A DNA stretch of 64,000 nucleotides from R-RK-3 sp031399085 (GTDB lineage Bacteria; Pseudomonadota; Alphaproteobacteria; Rhizobiales; Rhodomicrobiaceae): NCBI GenBank assembly GCA_031399085.1, contig JANNOQ010000079.1:62001-126000 (forward strand). The letters run 5' to 3'. Below, piece by piece: positions 34,942-43,995 of this stretch; position 1 is the stretch's first letter; the number at the start of each line of letters is the position of its first letter. The notes under the pieces were generated by a model. It was given only the letters and a program-made list of their open reading frames with translations. It had not been told where the DNA came from and searched no databases. The translations under genes and the position numbers were made by a program.

Positions 34942-36048
34942 TCATCCTTTCGGCTGATGGAGCTCGATCAGCGCCTCGGCAACTTGCTCCTGCATCCGCG
35001 CCGTTAGCTCGGGATACATCGGCAATGACAGAACCTCAGCGGCAGCTTTCTCGGAGTGGGGAAACTCCCCCGCCCGATAGCCGAGATCGGCATGGGCAGG
35101 AAGCAAATGCACCGGCGTTGGGTAATGAATTCCGGTATGAATCCCGCGCGCCTGCAAGGCGGCTTGCAATGTCTCGCGGTTCGCGGAGCGGATTGCATAG
35201 ACGTGGTAGACGTGTCTCACATCCGGGCGGGTATAGGGCAGCGGAATGCCGCTGCCTGTCAGCAACTCATTATATCGTTTTGCGATGACGCGGCGAGCTT
35301 CGGTCCAGGCCTCAAGATGCCGCAGTTTAACCCGCAGAATCGCGCCTTGCATCCCTTCAAGGCGGTAATTGTAGCCTTTGAGGACATGCTGGTATTTTTT
35401 TTCGGCGCCCCAGTCGCGCAGCATGCGGATGGTGCGCAAAAATTCTGGATTTGACGTGACAACCATGCCGCCTTCGCCGTAGGCCCCCAGGTTTTTACCC
35501 GGATAAAAGCTAAAGCAACCCATATCGCCCAAGCTTCCGACCCGATGGCTCTTATATTCCGCGCCATGCGCTTGAGCCGCATCTTCGATGACGACCAGGC
35601 CATGCTTTTCGGCAATCGCAAGGATTGGATCCATATCCGCCGGCTGGCCATAAAGGTGGACTGGCAAGATTGCTTTGGTGCGCGAAGTGATCGCTGCTTC
35701 GAGGCCGGCCGGGTCCATCGTGTATGTGCGCGGATCGATATCCACAAACACCGTTTTCGCGCCGGTGTATCCGATCGCGGCGACCGTCGCGACGAAGGTG
35801 AAAGGCACGGTGATGACTTCATCTCCTGGCCCAACATTCGCCGCAAGCAGAGCAAGGTGCAGCGCGCTCGTTCCGTTATTGACGCCCGCGCCATGTGCGC
35901 CGCCGCTGTAAGAAGCGAACTCCTCTTCAAAAGCTGCAACTTCACTGCCAAGGACGAACTGCGTACTATTCAGCACGCCTTGGATGGCTGCATCGACTTC
36001 AGGTTTGATGCTGGCATATTGCGCCTTGAGATCGACAAACGGGATCAT
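34942..36048 (-). CDS. DegT/DnrJ/EryC1/StrS aminotransferase, WbpE-like (second of two)
   Basis: 368 residues. FVDLKAQYASIKPEVDAAIQGVL at the start, NNGTSALHLALLAANVGPGDEVIT, IEDAAQAHGAEY, and the PLP lysine in CFSFYPGKNLGAYGEGG are clear. Text such as YNYRLEGMQGAILRVKL and HTGIHYPTPVHLLPA matches the WbpE/WlbC group, which transaminates the 3-keto form of UDP-GlcNAcA. Its start overlaps the oxidoreductase end by 4 bases, and an acetyltransferase gene lies further upstream. That order is the wbpD-B-E (wlb) set, so the product is plausibly a 3-amino derivative acetylated afterwards. Confidence 0.88.
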   Translation of the reverse strand: MIPFVDLKAQYASIKPEVDAAIQGVLNSTQFVLGSEVAAFEEEFASYSGGAHGAGVNNGTSALHLALLAANVGPGDEVITVPFTFVATVAAIGYTGAKTVFVDIDPRTYTMDPAGLEAAITSRTKAILPVHLYGQPADMDPILAIAEKHGLVVIEDAAQAHGAEYKSHRVGSLGDMGCFSFYPGKNLGAYGEGGMVVTSNPEFLRTIRMLRDWGAEKKYQHVLKGYNYRLEGMQGAILRVKLRHLEAWTEARRVIAKRYNELLTGSGIPLPYTRPDVRHVYHVYAIRSANRETLQAALQARGIHTGIHYPTPVHLLPAHADLGYRAGEFPHSEKAAAEVLSLPMYPELTARMQEQVAEALIELHQPKG

Positions 36049-37070
36049 GCCTGCCCCCAGCGTTCCAGATGCACCGTCTCGCCGCGTCCGCGCATCGACG
36101 TGGTGGCGGCCTCGGTCACCGCGACAACGCGCGATCCTGACTGGCCGTCGGTCCGGGGCATTGTTCCTTGCTCAATGCAGTCGAGGAAGTGTTCGCCTTC
36201 GCAACGGAGCGCTTCGGTGCTGTCAAGCTTTGGCGCCCACATATCGCCGGTTCGGTAGCCGACCCGCATCTCTTGGATTTGTTGGGGGTCATCGGTGAAA
36301 CTGATGCCCTTGTCGTAAACCTTTATCTTTTCGCTCGGCTCAAGATCGTCATAGGTGATCATCTTTTTACTGCCGCCAAGCAGCACCTGCCTCACCTTGA
36401 CCGGCGCGAGCCAGCTTACATTCGTATGCGCGATCACGCCTGAATCGTAGAAAAGTGTGATGTACGCCAGATTCTCCGGGGTGCCGGGAAAATGGTTGAT
36501 GCCGCCTGCCGACACGGCAACGGGATGCTCTTTCAATAAAAAATCCAGAATAGAGAAATCGTGAACGGCAAGATCGGCGATTACATTCACATCGCGTTGA
36601 AACAAACCAAGATTAACGCGGATCGAGTCGTAATAGAAGATTTTGCCTAATTCGCCGCTGGCGACTATATCGCCCATCTTGCGAACCGCCCCCGTGTAAA
36701 TAAACGTGTGATCGACAAGCAAGACCCGCTGGCGCGTTTCGGCTTCATCGACAAGCCGGCGCGCTTGTTGGAACGTTTCGGTCATCGGCTTGGCAAGCCA
36801 GACATGCTTGCCAGCCTTCAGCGCCGCCATCGCAAGGTCGAAATGGGTGCTGACAGGGGTTGCTATGGCGATCGCGTCGATTTTGGGATCGCGAACCAGG
36901 TCCTGGAAATCCGTTGTCGTCTTGATGTTCGGAAACCGGCGCGAGACGAGTTCCAGTTTTTCTGAACTCAGGTCCGCCACCGCAGTCACCTTGACACGCG
37001 AAAGCTCCGCGAAATTTCGCACCAAATTGGGGCCCCAATAGCCATAGCCGATAATGCCCAAATTAATCAT
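36045..37070 (-). CDS. Gfo/Idh/MocA-family oxidoreductase, WbpB/WlbA-like role
   Basis: 341 residues from the ATG at 37070 (one at 37088 is also possible). The NAD-binding start is LGIIGYGYWGPNLVRNF, followed by IATPVSTHFDLAMAALKAGKHVWLAKPM, where the family usually has EKP; here it reads AKP, a notable change at the active-site lysine's neighbour. The C-terminal domain includes HDFSILDFLL. By its neighbours it would oxidise a UDP-sugar acid at C3. A similar gene trio in Pseudomonas and Bordetella makes UDP-2,3-diacetamido uronic acids. Family certain; substrate inferred. Confidence 0.85.
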   Translation of the reverse strand: MINLGIIGYGYWGPNLVRNFAELSRVKVTAVADLSSEKLELVSRRFPNIKTTTDFQDLVRDPKIDAIAIATPVSTHFDLAMAALKAGKHVWLAKPMTETFQQARRLVDEAETRQRVLLVDHTFIYTGAVRKMGDIVASGELGKIFYYDSIRVNLGLFQRDVNVIADLAVHDFSILDFLLKEHPVAVSAGGINHFPGTPENLAYITLFYDSGVIAHTNVSWLAPVKVRQVLLGGSKKMITYDDLEPSEKIKVYDKGISFTDDPQQIQEMRVGYRTGDMWAPKLDSTEALRCEGEHFLDCIEQGTMPRTDGQSGSRVVAVTEAATTSMRGRGETVHLERWGQA

Positions 37071-37103
37071 TGGCCGGACCCCGGACATGCGAATGCATCA
37101 CGC

Positions 37104-37577
37104 TTATTCCTTCGCAACCCCGACAACGCGCGCAGGAACGCCTACCACGATCGCATGGTCGGCTACGTCCTTCGTTACAACCGCGCCTGCGCCGATCAAT
37201 GCGCCCTCGCCGATTGTGATGCCGCAGATGATCGTCGCATTCGACCCAATCGAAGCGCCGCGTTTCACCAGTGTCTGCTCTAGGCTCCAGTCCGCCTCAC
37301 TTTGCGGAGAGCCATCCGGGTTCGTGGCGCGAGGATGGCGATCATTGGTGAACATCACACCATGGCCGACGAACACTTCGTCTTCAATAACAACGCCTTC
37401 GCAAACAAAACTATGGGATGAGATTTTGCATCGAGCGCCAATCGATGCATTTTTTTGAATTTCCACGAACGAGCCGATACGCGTATCATCCCCGATGCTG
37501 CAACCATACAGATTGACCTGATCGGGGTGGTATATCTTCACATCGCGACCAAGTTTGACGCTGTTTGCAATCGGCAT
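37104..37577 (-). CDS. Left-handed beta-helix acyltransferase, WbpD/WlbB-like
   Basis: 157 residues made almost entirely of hexapeptide repeats (IGDDTRIGSFVEIQKNASIG, VIEDEVFVGHG, ASIGSNATIICGITIGEGALIGAGAVVTKDV), forming a trimeric left-handed beta helix that binds acetyl-CoA. The conserved histidine lies in SHSFVCEG, and NDRHPRATNPDG is a WbpD-group insertion as I recall. It would acetylate the 3-amino sugar made by the downstream aminotransferase. It is the first gene of the polysaccharide operon, 33 bases before the oxidoreductase. Confidence 0.87.
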   Translation of the reverse strand: MPIANSVKLGRDVKIYHPDQVNLYGCSIGDDTRIGSFVEIQKNASIGARCKISSHSFVCEGVVIEDEVFVGHGVMFTNDRHPRATNPDGSPQSEADWSLEQTLVKRGASIGSNATIICGITIGEGALIGAGAVVTKDVADHAIVVGVPARVVGVAKE

Positions 37578-37792
37578 TTGAAATCCCCCGTCGCCCGGCC
37601 CTCATTCTTGGCGAAAGTCATCGAGGCGCTTGTTTTCGTGCATCCGCACGCGCTTTGCTGCATTGCACAAGAGCCGTGATCAGCGTTAAGGGATGTTGTT
37701 TTTATTTGCAATGACTGAATGTTGACAGGGTTTACGGCCGATCGAGGCTTAAAAAAAGCCTGGCCAGCTCCTACAAAGCGCCGAGCCGCGCA

Positions 37793-38137
37793 TCACTTTC
37801 GTGCTTTTCGGGCCGCGTAACGCGCATCCCGGGCCGCTTTCCGCTCCTGCTCGAGAGCGGCTTCGCGCTCGGCGGCCAAATTGGCTGCCTCGGCTTTTTC
37901 TGCGGCGCGCTGAGCGGCTTCTGCTTCCAGCTGCAGCTTTTTCGCCGCCTTCTCCTCCTCGCGCTGCGCAACGCGGGCCTTACGGGCCTCCGCTGAGGCC
38001 AAACGTGCGGCTTGTTTTTCCAGTTGGGCTGGATCATCCGCGGACGGCCGCTCTCCAAATTTTTTCAAACTATTCTGTTTTGCCTTGGCAGCGGTCGCGA
38101 GCCGCTCAGCAAACCCTTTTTCCTTATAGCCTTTCAT
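37793..38137 (-). CDS. Small highly charged coiled-coil protein, DUF6481-like
   Basis: 114 residues beginning MKGYKEKGFAERLATAAKAKQ, followed by an unbroken Ala/Glu/Lys/Arg helix (about 35-112). The basic start and the long charged helix match the DUF6481 family of alphaproteobacteria, from memory. It has no membrane segment and no cysteine. The function is not known. It lies about 215 bases before the polysaccharide operon on the same strand. Confidence 0.7.
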   Translation of the reverse strand: MKGYKEKGFAERLATAAKAKQNSLKKFGERPSADDPAQLEKQAARLASAEARKARVAQREEEKAAKKLQLEAEAAQRAAEKAEAANLAAEREAALEQERKAARDARYAARKARK

Positions 38138-38386
38138 CTTGCGCCATCCTCATCGCATCGAGTCTTTCAAATTGATTCACACTCTGTCATGCCAGAGGCG
38201 GGCGTCACAAGCGCGGAAGACCGACTTGGCTCAAATGCCACGCGAAATGCGGCGTTCCGGCGGCGTCATGAGGCGCCTGGCAAGGCGTCAATTTTTTCAG
38301 GGGCTGCATTGCAATGTCAATCCTGGCAATGTGCTCTGGGCAAATTGTCATGCGCGTCTGGCACGTTTGCCGGTGGAGAAGTCGAT

Positions 38387-38791
38387 ATGCTTGACATTAT
38401 CTATCATCTCATTCCCGACGCCCCTACGCCCGTGGCGCCCTATAGCCATATCGTCGAGGCGGGGGGCTTTCTGTTCGTCACCGGGCAGCTCGCGACCGAC
38501 CCGGATGACGATATGCTCCCGATTCCGGAGGGGATTGAAGCCCAGACTCACAAAGTAATGGACAATCTCAAGCGCGCTTTGGCGGGGGTGGGCGCCGATT
38601 TCGACCGTGTCGTGTTCGCGCGTGTCTTCCTCACCGATTTCGAACGGGATTACGAGGCGATGAACCGAATCTATCAGTCCTATTTCAAGCCGGGCGCACT
38701 GCCGGGACGAACTACCGTCGGCGTGACGCATCTGGCGCGCGGCGGCGCAATCGAGATCGACCTGATCGCCCGGAACATCCGCGCGGCATAA
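38387..38791 (+). CDS. RidA/YjgF-family deaminase
   Basis: 134 residues from the ATG at 38387 with GGTGGAG upstream; the frame continues back through noncoding sequence. PVAPYSHIVEAGGFLFVTGQL, THKVMDNLKRALAGVGADFDRVV and FKPGALPGRTTVGVTHLARGGAIEIDLIA form the RidA fold, with the conserved arginine in GRTTV. The family hydrolyses reactive 2-aminoacrylate-type enamines and imines; some members act in specific catabolic pathways. It is a lone gene here. Confidence 0.9.
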   Translation: MLDIIYHLIPDAPTPVAPYSHIVEAGGFLFVTGQLATDPDDDMLPIPEGIEAQTHKVMDNLKRALAGVGADFDRVVFARVFLTDFERDYEAMNRIYQSYFKPGALPGRTTVGVTHLARGGAIEIDLIARNIRAA

Positions 38792-38960
38792 GATGCCGTT
38801 CCGCGTCGGACATCGCTGTCGGCTCCGGAATTTGATGCAACCATATGGCCAAAATCCCATGCAAGGCCGAAGAAGAGTTGCGTTCGACCAATTTCCGACC
38901 TAAGAGATATATGTATATTGGCGAGTACTGTTCCTGCCATCGTGGCTGTGGAGGTCAGGA

Positions 38961-39878
38961 ATGCATTATACACGCTATCAAATCGCGGTGAAGGCGGTAC
39001 AGTCCAGTCACCGTAAGCTGTTAAAAACAATAATCGTATCATTGGCTTTACCGGCGTTTGCTGCGATTTTGCCAATCGCGAGCACAACTCTCCTTGCGCA
39101 ACCCGGCTCGGAGCCGCTCAGCATCAAAATCCCTGCCGCTCTCACGGTCGAAAATGGCGCCCAGACGCGTTTGCCGATCGAAATTATCCCAGCGAAGGCG
39201 ATACCCAAACGGGCGATGGTGCTCATTCGTGGCATGCCCGCATTTGCGACGCTCTCAGCCGGGCGGCTTTTTGTATCTGGCGTTTGGGCGGTCAGACCGT
39301 CCGACCTCGCCGAGCTTAAGATCGCCGCGACCTCGAATTCCAAAGAGATTAGTCAGCTTGTCATTTCGCTCGAGACGTTTGAAGGCCAAACCTTAAGCAA
39401 CGCCCGTTCGACCCTGGCAATGGCGCCGAGTTCAAATCTTCTCAGTACCGCCAGCCCGCCGCCGAAAGGTCCGGACGACTTGACCTCCAGCTTGCCAGGC
39501 GCGGGAGCGCGCGACAAACGCGGCGCCTCGAAGTCCGGCGATCGCTCTTCGGCCTCAGTTCCACAAACGCCTACGCCACGCCTTATCGGCCCAAGTGAAG
39601 TGGCAGAAATTCAGGTTCTGATGCAAAAGGGTGATGAAAATATCCGGGATGGAAAAGTGAATGGGGCTCGGCTTTTTTATCGGCTCGCAGCCGATAAGGG
39701 CTGGCCGGAGGCGGCGCTGGCGCTTGCCGCGACCTACGATGAAAAAGAGCTGTCGCGGCTGACCATCGTAGGGGGTGTTGAAGCAAATCCGCAATTGGCC
39801 CGGCAGTGGTACGAAAAAGCCCGGGATATGGGATCGGCAGCGGCAGAGGAGCGACTGCAACGCTTGAGCCAACGTTGA
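38961..39878 (+). CDS. Secreted Sel1/TPR-like repeat protein
   Basis: 305 residues with GGAGGTCAGGA before the ATG. A long N-terminal region with a hydrophobic stretch (LLKTIIVSLALPAFAAILPIAS, about 20-41) acts as signal or anchor. A beta-type domain follows (SIKIPAALTVENGAQTRLPIEI), then a low-complexity linker rich in Ser/Pro/Gly (140-195). The C-terminus has Sel1-like helices (ARLFYRLAADKGWPEAALALAATY and ARQWYEKARDMGS). The protein resembles ones found beside TAXI-type receptors in Bradyrhizobium and relatives; its role is unknown. Confidence 0.7.
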   Translation: MHYTRYQIAVKAVQSSHRKLLKTIIVSLALPAFAAILPIASTTLLAQPGSEPLSIKIPAALTVENGAQTRLPIEIIPAKAIPKRAMVLIRGMPAFATLSAGRLFVSGVWAVRPSDLAELKIAATSNSKEISQLVISLETFEGQTLSNARSTLAMAPSSNLLSTASPPPKGPDDLTSSLPGAGARDKRGASKSGDRSSASVPQTPTPRLIGPSEVAEIQVLMQKGDENIRDGKVNGARLFYRLAADKGWPEAALALAATYDEKELSRLTIVGGVEANPQLARQWYEKARDMGSAAAEERLQRLSQR

Positions 39879-40170
39879 TGCGATCGTGAGCCTCATTTCC
39901 AGCAACTTGCACTATTTTCGCGTCAATAAATTTATAACAACATAGGTTGACAGTAGTTCGCAATAAATATAATTAAATTATCTTCTGATAGCATAAAAAA
40001 GAGAGTAATTTATATAATAAAATTTCGCATCAGCCTTTACGGCAAGCTCAGGGTGGTTATATAAATTTGGGTTAACTGTAGCTGACGGTGCATCCGCTCA
40101 GGCTTTATTCAAAAATACGTGAATGCCGCTGACTAGGACGGTTTGATACTCTTCGAAGAGGAAGTGACCA
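39879..40170. other. AT-rich island upstream of the TAXI receptor gene
   Basis: About 290 bases. One 60-base line (39961-40020) has only 9 G or C, about 15 percent GC, against about 63 percent in core genes. No open frame of note. It must hold the receptor's promoter, since GAGGAAG ribosome-site sequence follows directly before the ATG at 40171. Confidence 0.6.
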
Positions 40171-41307
40171 ATGGAACGTAGCGCTGCTTTTTTATGCATT
40201 CGAAATGTGTTGGCGTCGTGCGGAATTCTGATTGCATGCAGCGCGGTGATTGGTTCTTCGGCCTTCGGGCAAAACAATCCTGCGCCCAGTCCTAGTGACG
40301 CTTATAAGGCTTCTATCAACGAAAATACTGTGACTATACTTGGCGCTGATCTAACCGGGGCGTATATCAAGGTGGTCGATGACATCGCAAAAGCGGTCAA
40401 CGATGGTCAGAAACTACGAATTCTGCCTGTCGTCGGCGAGGGCGGATCGCAAAATATTAGAGATATTCTATTTCTTAAAGGCATCGACGCCGGCGTTGTC
40501 ATGTCAAACTCCTTCGATGTTTATAAGAAGGAGCCTATGTTCGAAGATCTTCCAAATAGACTTCTATATATTGCTAGGCTTTATGATGAAGAAGTTCATG
40601 TTGTTGGCTCACGAGATATTAATTCGTTGTTTGATCTGAACAATAAAAAAGTCGGGCTTCACGGAGGCGCGATTGTTAGCGGCAAATTGCTACTCGACAA
40701 GCTCGGCATCAAGCCTTCGGAAATATCGCAGGTGAATTTTTTCCAGGGGCTGGAAAAAGTCAAGAGTGGCGAGATTGCCGCGATCGTGCGCGCAACGGCT
40801 AGCCCAATGGAGGACTTTGAGAAGTCGTTCGATCCCAACTTTCACAAGCTCGTTCCGGTTGCATTCGACACACGTCTGATCGAGTCCTTTCTGCCCTCCA
40901 AATTGACCCCTGCTCAGTATCCGAAAGCGCTTGCGGATGGGCAGCCAATCGAAACCGTGGCTATCGGCGTTGTACTCGCCGCTTACGCATTGAAGCCTGG
41001 CACCGACCGCTATCGCCGCGTGGAACAATTTGTGAATGCGTTCTTTTCGAACGTCGATAAAATACTCAAAGCGCCAAAACGCCATCCCAAATGGGATGAG
41101 GTTAATCTTGCCGCTACGCTCCCCGGCTGGAAACGCTTTCCGGCGGCGGAGGCTTGGCTTCAGCGCAATAAAATGACGGCGGTTAGAGACGACGGTGAAT
41201 TGCAGAAGAGCTTCACCGCATTTCTAAAGACACGCGGGCTGGCCGGCGGCAAAAAAGAGGAGTTATTCAAAGAGTTTCAGAAATGGCAACAGTCCGGAGG
41301 ACGTTAA
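40171..41307 (+). CDS. TAXI-family TRAP-type solute-binding protein
   Basis: 378 residues. The signal peptide covers about 1-33 (ending SAFGQ). The mature chain has TVTILGADLTGAYIKVVDDIAKAV, VGEGGSQNIRDILFLKGIDAGVV, LHGGAIVSGKLLLDKLGI and GLEKVKSGEIAAIVRATASP, typical of TAXI receptors. TAXI proteins normally serve a fused DctQM permease, which is missing here. GC content drops to about 35 percent in places (line 40561), far below neighbouring genes, so it may have been acquired. The ligand is unknown. Confidence 0.82.
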   Translation: MERSAAFLCIRNVLASCGILIACSAVIGSSAFGQNNPAPSPSDAYKASINENTVTILGADLTGAYIKVVDDIAKAVNDGQKLRILPVVGEGGSQNIRDILFLKGIDAGVVMSNSFDVYKKEPMFEDLPNRLLYIARLYDEEVHVVGSRDINSLFDLNNKKVGLHGGAIVSGKLLLDKLGIKPSEISQVNFFQGLEKVKSGEIAAIVRATASPMEDFEKSFDPNFHKLVPVAFDTRLIESFLPSKLTPAQYPKALADGQPIETVAIGVVLAAYALKPGTDRYRRVEQFVNAFFSNVDKILKAPKRHPKWDEVNLAATLPGWKRFPAAEAWLQRNKMTAVRDDGELQKSFTAFLKTRGLAGGKKEELFKEFQKWQQSGGR

Positions 41308-41692
41308 TGCTCGCTCGGCTGCATGGCCCGGTTCCTAGCCCTTGGGCGCAAAGACAAGCGAGCTTTGCCTGATGCCGCAATTCTTGGCCTTTAGCGCCGA
41401 TTCCAAGCAATTGTCGTTGACATGCCGGTGATGGCGTAGTGCCATACGGTTTGACGCCGAAGCCAGAGAAGCAGCGCCCGACAGAGGAACTCATCGCACA
41501 TAATATCACACATTAGGCGGCGATCGACACCTCACAGGTGTCTAGAGTCATTGGGCTGCATGACCACGGCGCGGCGCATCAGGCCCAAACCTTTCGCGAT
41601 CCGGTGAGACGCGGGAAACGGCTGCGGAACTCTGCTGACGCGACCGCACAAGCTATTTTTAGCGCAGGCCACTTGGGTAAGGGGAGTACCAT
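41308..41692. other. Gap between the TAXI receptor and aapJ
   Basis: About 385 bases with no supportable gene; a minus-strand 80-codon frame overlaps the receptor end and looks spurious. A small perfect hairpin, GACACCT (41526-41532) and AGGTGTC (41536-41542), lies in the middle. The aapJ promoter should be in the right half; AAGGGGAG precedes its ATG. Confidence 0.4.
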
Positions 41693-42718
41693 ATGAGACG
41701 CATTTGGATCGCGGCCGCTGCCGCCAGCATGACGATAGGCGGATTTAGCGGAGACGCGGACGCGGGGCCGACCGTCGATGCCATCAAGCAACGCGGAACG
41801 GTGATCTGCGGCGGCAATGGTAGCCGGCCGGGCTTTTCCGGCCTCGACAGCAAGGGGGAATGGAAGGGCTTGGATGTCGATACATGCAAGGCGGTCGCCG
41901 CCGCCGTGCTCGGGGACGCAAGCAAGGTGCAGCTGGTCAAGGTCACGACGCAAACGCGCTTCACCGCGCTGCAGACCTCCGAGATCGACGTTCTGACCGC
42001 AAACGCAACCTGGACGCTCAGCCGCGACGCCGAACTTGGCGTCGATTTCGTCGCGCCGACCTTTTATGACGGCCAGGGCTTCATGGTGAACAAGAAGTCG
42101 GGCGTGAAGACAGTGAAAGACCTTGGCGGCGCAACCGTTTGCGTGCTGCCCGGCTCGACCTCGGAGAAGATCGCGGCGGACGTGTTCCGTGCGAATAAGC
42201 TGGATTACAAGCCGGTCGTCATCGAAGATAAAAACGAGCTGAACACAGCGTTTTTCGGCGGCCGCTGCGACGTTCACGTGCAAGCGACCTCTGGGCTGAG
42301 TTCGGCGCGGGCAACGGTTGCATCCAATCCCGACGACTACATCATCCTGCCAGGCGTTTACGGAAAAGACCCGATGGGGCCGGTCGTGCGTCAGGGCGAC
42401 GCGCAGTGGCGGGACATCGTGGCCTGGACGGTATACGCCATGATGGCCGCCGAGGAATTCGGGATCACTTCGGCGAATGTGGATGAGAAAAAGACGTCGG
42501 ATGACCCCGAAATTGCGCGCCTTCTCGGCACGAAGGGCGAACTGGGCAAGGGTCTTGGCCTCGACAATGAATGGGGCTACCGCGTCATTAAGCAGGTGGG
42601 TAATTACAGCGAAGTGTTCGAGCGCAATGTCGGCGCGGGTTCGCCGCTGAAACTGGAGCGCGGCATCAATAGCCTGTGGACGACGGGCGGGCTGCTCTAC
42701 GCTCCGCCGTTTAACTAA
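41693..42718 (+). CDS. aapJ: General L-amino-acid ABC transporter, substrate-binding protein
   Basis: 341 residues with a signal peptide (about 1-25). The mature protein is a SBP_bac_3-type receptor: TVDAIKQRGTVICGGNGSRPGFSG, KGEWKGLDVDTCKAVAAAVLGD, VDFVAPTFYDGQGFMV and ATVCVLPGSTSEKIAAD, matching AapJ of Rhizobium. AapJ has broad specificity for L-amino acids. It leads an operon aapJ-aapQ-aapM-aapP with gaps of 65, 3 and -4 bases. A strong ribosome site precedes the ATG. Confidence 0.93.
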   Translation: MRRIWIAAAAASMTIGGFSGDADAGPTVDAIKQRGTVICGGNGSRPGFSGLDSKGEWKGLDVDTCKAVAAAVLGDASKVQLVKVTTQTRFTALQTSEIDVLTANATWTLSRDAELGVDFVAPTFYDGQGFMVNKKSGVKTVKDLGGATVCVLPGSTSEKIAADVFRANKLDYKPVVIEDKNELNTAFFGGRCDVHVQATSGLSSARATVASNPDDYIILPGVYGKDPMGPVVRQGDAQWRDIVAWTVYAMMAAEEFGITSANVDEKKTSDDPEIARLLGTKGELGKGLGLDNEWGYRVIKQVGNYSEVFERNVGAGSPLKLERGINSLWTTGGLLYAPPFN

Positions 42719-42783
42719 ATCTATCGGCCGCTGACGCTGAACTGGCGCTAGCGGCTATCACCGCCCAATCCGCCGGCACAAGC

Positions 42784-43992
42784 ATGTCCTACACGTCAGC
42801 CGCCGCCGCGCGCGCCCAGCCACCGGGGCGGCTGCGGCTTTCTTTGCGCGACATCTGGCATAATCTGCGCTTCCGCGCTTGGGCCTATCAGATTATTGTC
42901 GTTGCGGTGATCGTCGGCGGCGGCGTCTATCTGATCGGCAATGCGCAAGATGCACTGCAAAAGCGCGGCATCTCCACCGGCTTCGACTTCCTGCTGCAAA
43001 CGGCGGGCTTCGACATTGGCGAGGCTCCGATCGCCTTTTCCTCGACCGACAGTTTCCTGCGCGCATATGCAGCCGCGTTTTTGAATACGCTGAAGGTCTC
43101 GGTCATTGGCATTGTGCTGGCGACCTTTATCGGCGTCACCATCGGCGTTGCCCGTCTGTCGTCGAATGTTCTCATCAGGACTTTTGCCTCGGCCTATGTC
43201 GAGCTGTTTCGCAACACGCCGCAACTCGTTCAACTCATCTTCTGGTACACGCTGATCGCGCAACTGCCGGTAGCCAAGCAGGCGGTTTCGCTGTTCGATG
43301 CGGTTTTCATCAGCAATCGCGGGCTTGTGCTGCCCTGGCCATCCGACGCGGCGGCGTTCGCATGGGTTCTCACCGCGTTTGCCGTGGCCATCGCCGCTGC
43401 CCTCTTCATCATGCGATGGGCGACAGCGCACCGGCGCTTGACCGGACACGCCGTCCCGGTCATCGGCTGGACCCTGGCGCTGATCGCTGGTGCCCCGGTC
43501 GCGGTCTGGCTGCTACAGGGCGCGCCGTCCGGATTTTCCATTCCGCAAATGCAAAGCTTCAATTTCCAAGGCGGCGTCACGATCTCGCCGGAGTTTCTGG
43601 CCTTGCTGCTGGGTCTGTCGCTTTACATTGGTGCATTCATCGCCGAAATCGTCCGGTCCGGCATCCAATCGGTCGGCAAGGGCCAGATCGAGGCGGCCCG
43701 CGCGATCGGCTTGAGGCCCGCCCAAATTTACCGCCGGGTCGTGCTTCCGCAGGCGCTTCGGGTCATGCTGCCCCCGACGGCGTCGCAATATATGAGCCTG
43801 GTTAAGAACAGCTCGCTCGGCGTGGCCATCGGCTATCCAGAGCTGTTCAACGTGAACAATACGATCATCACGCTCAGCGGCCATACGATCGAAGCGATCG
43901 GCATCATGATGGCGATCTATTTGTCGATCTCGCTCATGATCGCCGCGCTGATGAACCGCTACAATCAAACCGTGCAGATCAGGGAGCGCTAG
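42784..43992 (+). CDS. aapQ: General L-amino-acid ABC transporter permease
   Basis: 402 residues, about eight membrane helices, and a HisM/HisQ-type inner-membrane component with the permease loop EAARAIGLRPAQIYRRVVLPQALRVMLPP. The long N-terminal region (IISTGFDFLLQTAGFDIGE-like text, here GISTGFDFLLQTAGF) is characteristic of AapQ. The protein pairs with AapM to form the channel. It lies between aapJ and aapM in the operon. Confidence 0.93.
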   Translation: MSYTSAAAARAQPPGRLRLSLRDIWHNLRFRAWAYQIIVVAVIVGGGVYLIGNAQDALQKRGISTGFDFLLQTAGFDIGEAPIAFSSTDSFLRAYAAAFLNTLKVSVIGIVLATFIGVTIGVARLSSNVLIRTFASAYVELFRNTPQLVQLIFWYTLIAQLPVAKQAVSLFDAVFISNRGLVLPWPSDAAAFAWVLTAFAVAIAAALFIMRWATAHRRLTGHAVPVIGWTLALIAGAPVAVWLLQGAPSGFSIPQMQSFNFQGGVTISPEFLALLLGLSLYIGAFIAEIVRSGIQSVGKGQIEAARAIGLRPAQIYRRVVLPQALRVMLPPTASQYMSLVKNSSLGVAIGYPELFNVNNTIITLSGHTIEAIGIMMAIYLSISLMIAALMNRYNQTVQIRER

Positions 43993-43995
43993 CCG

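Noticed and set aside
37745..37761. AGGCTT/AAGCCT hairpin after the DUF6481-like gene
   Set aside because: Only six base pairs with an all-A loop and no following U tract, too weak to call a terminator.
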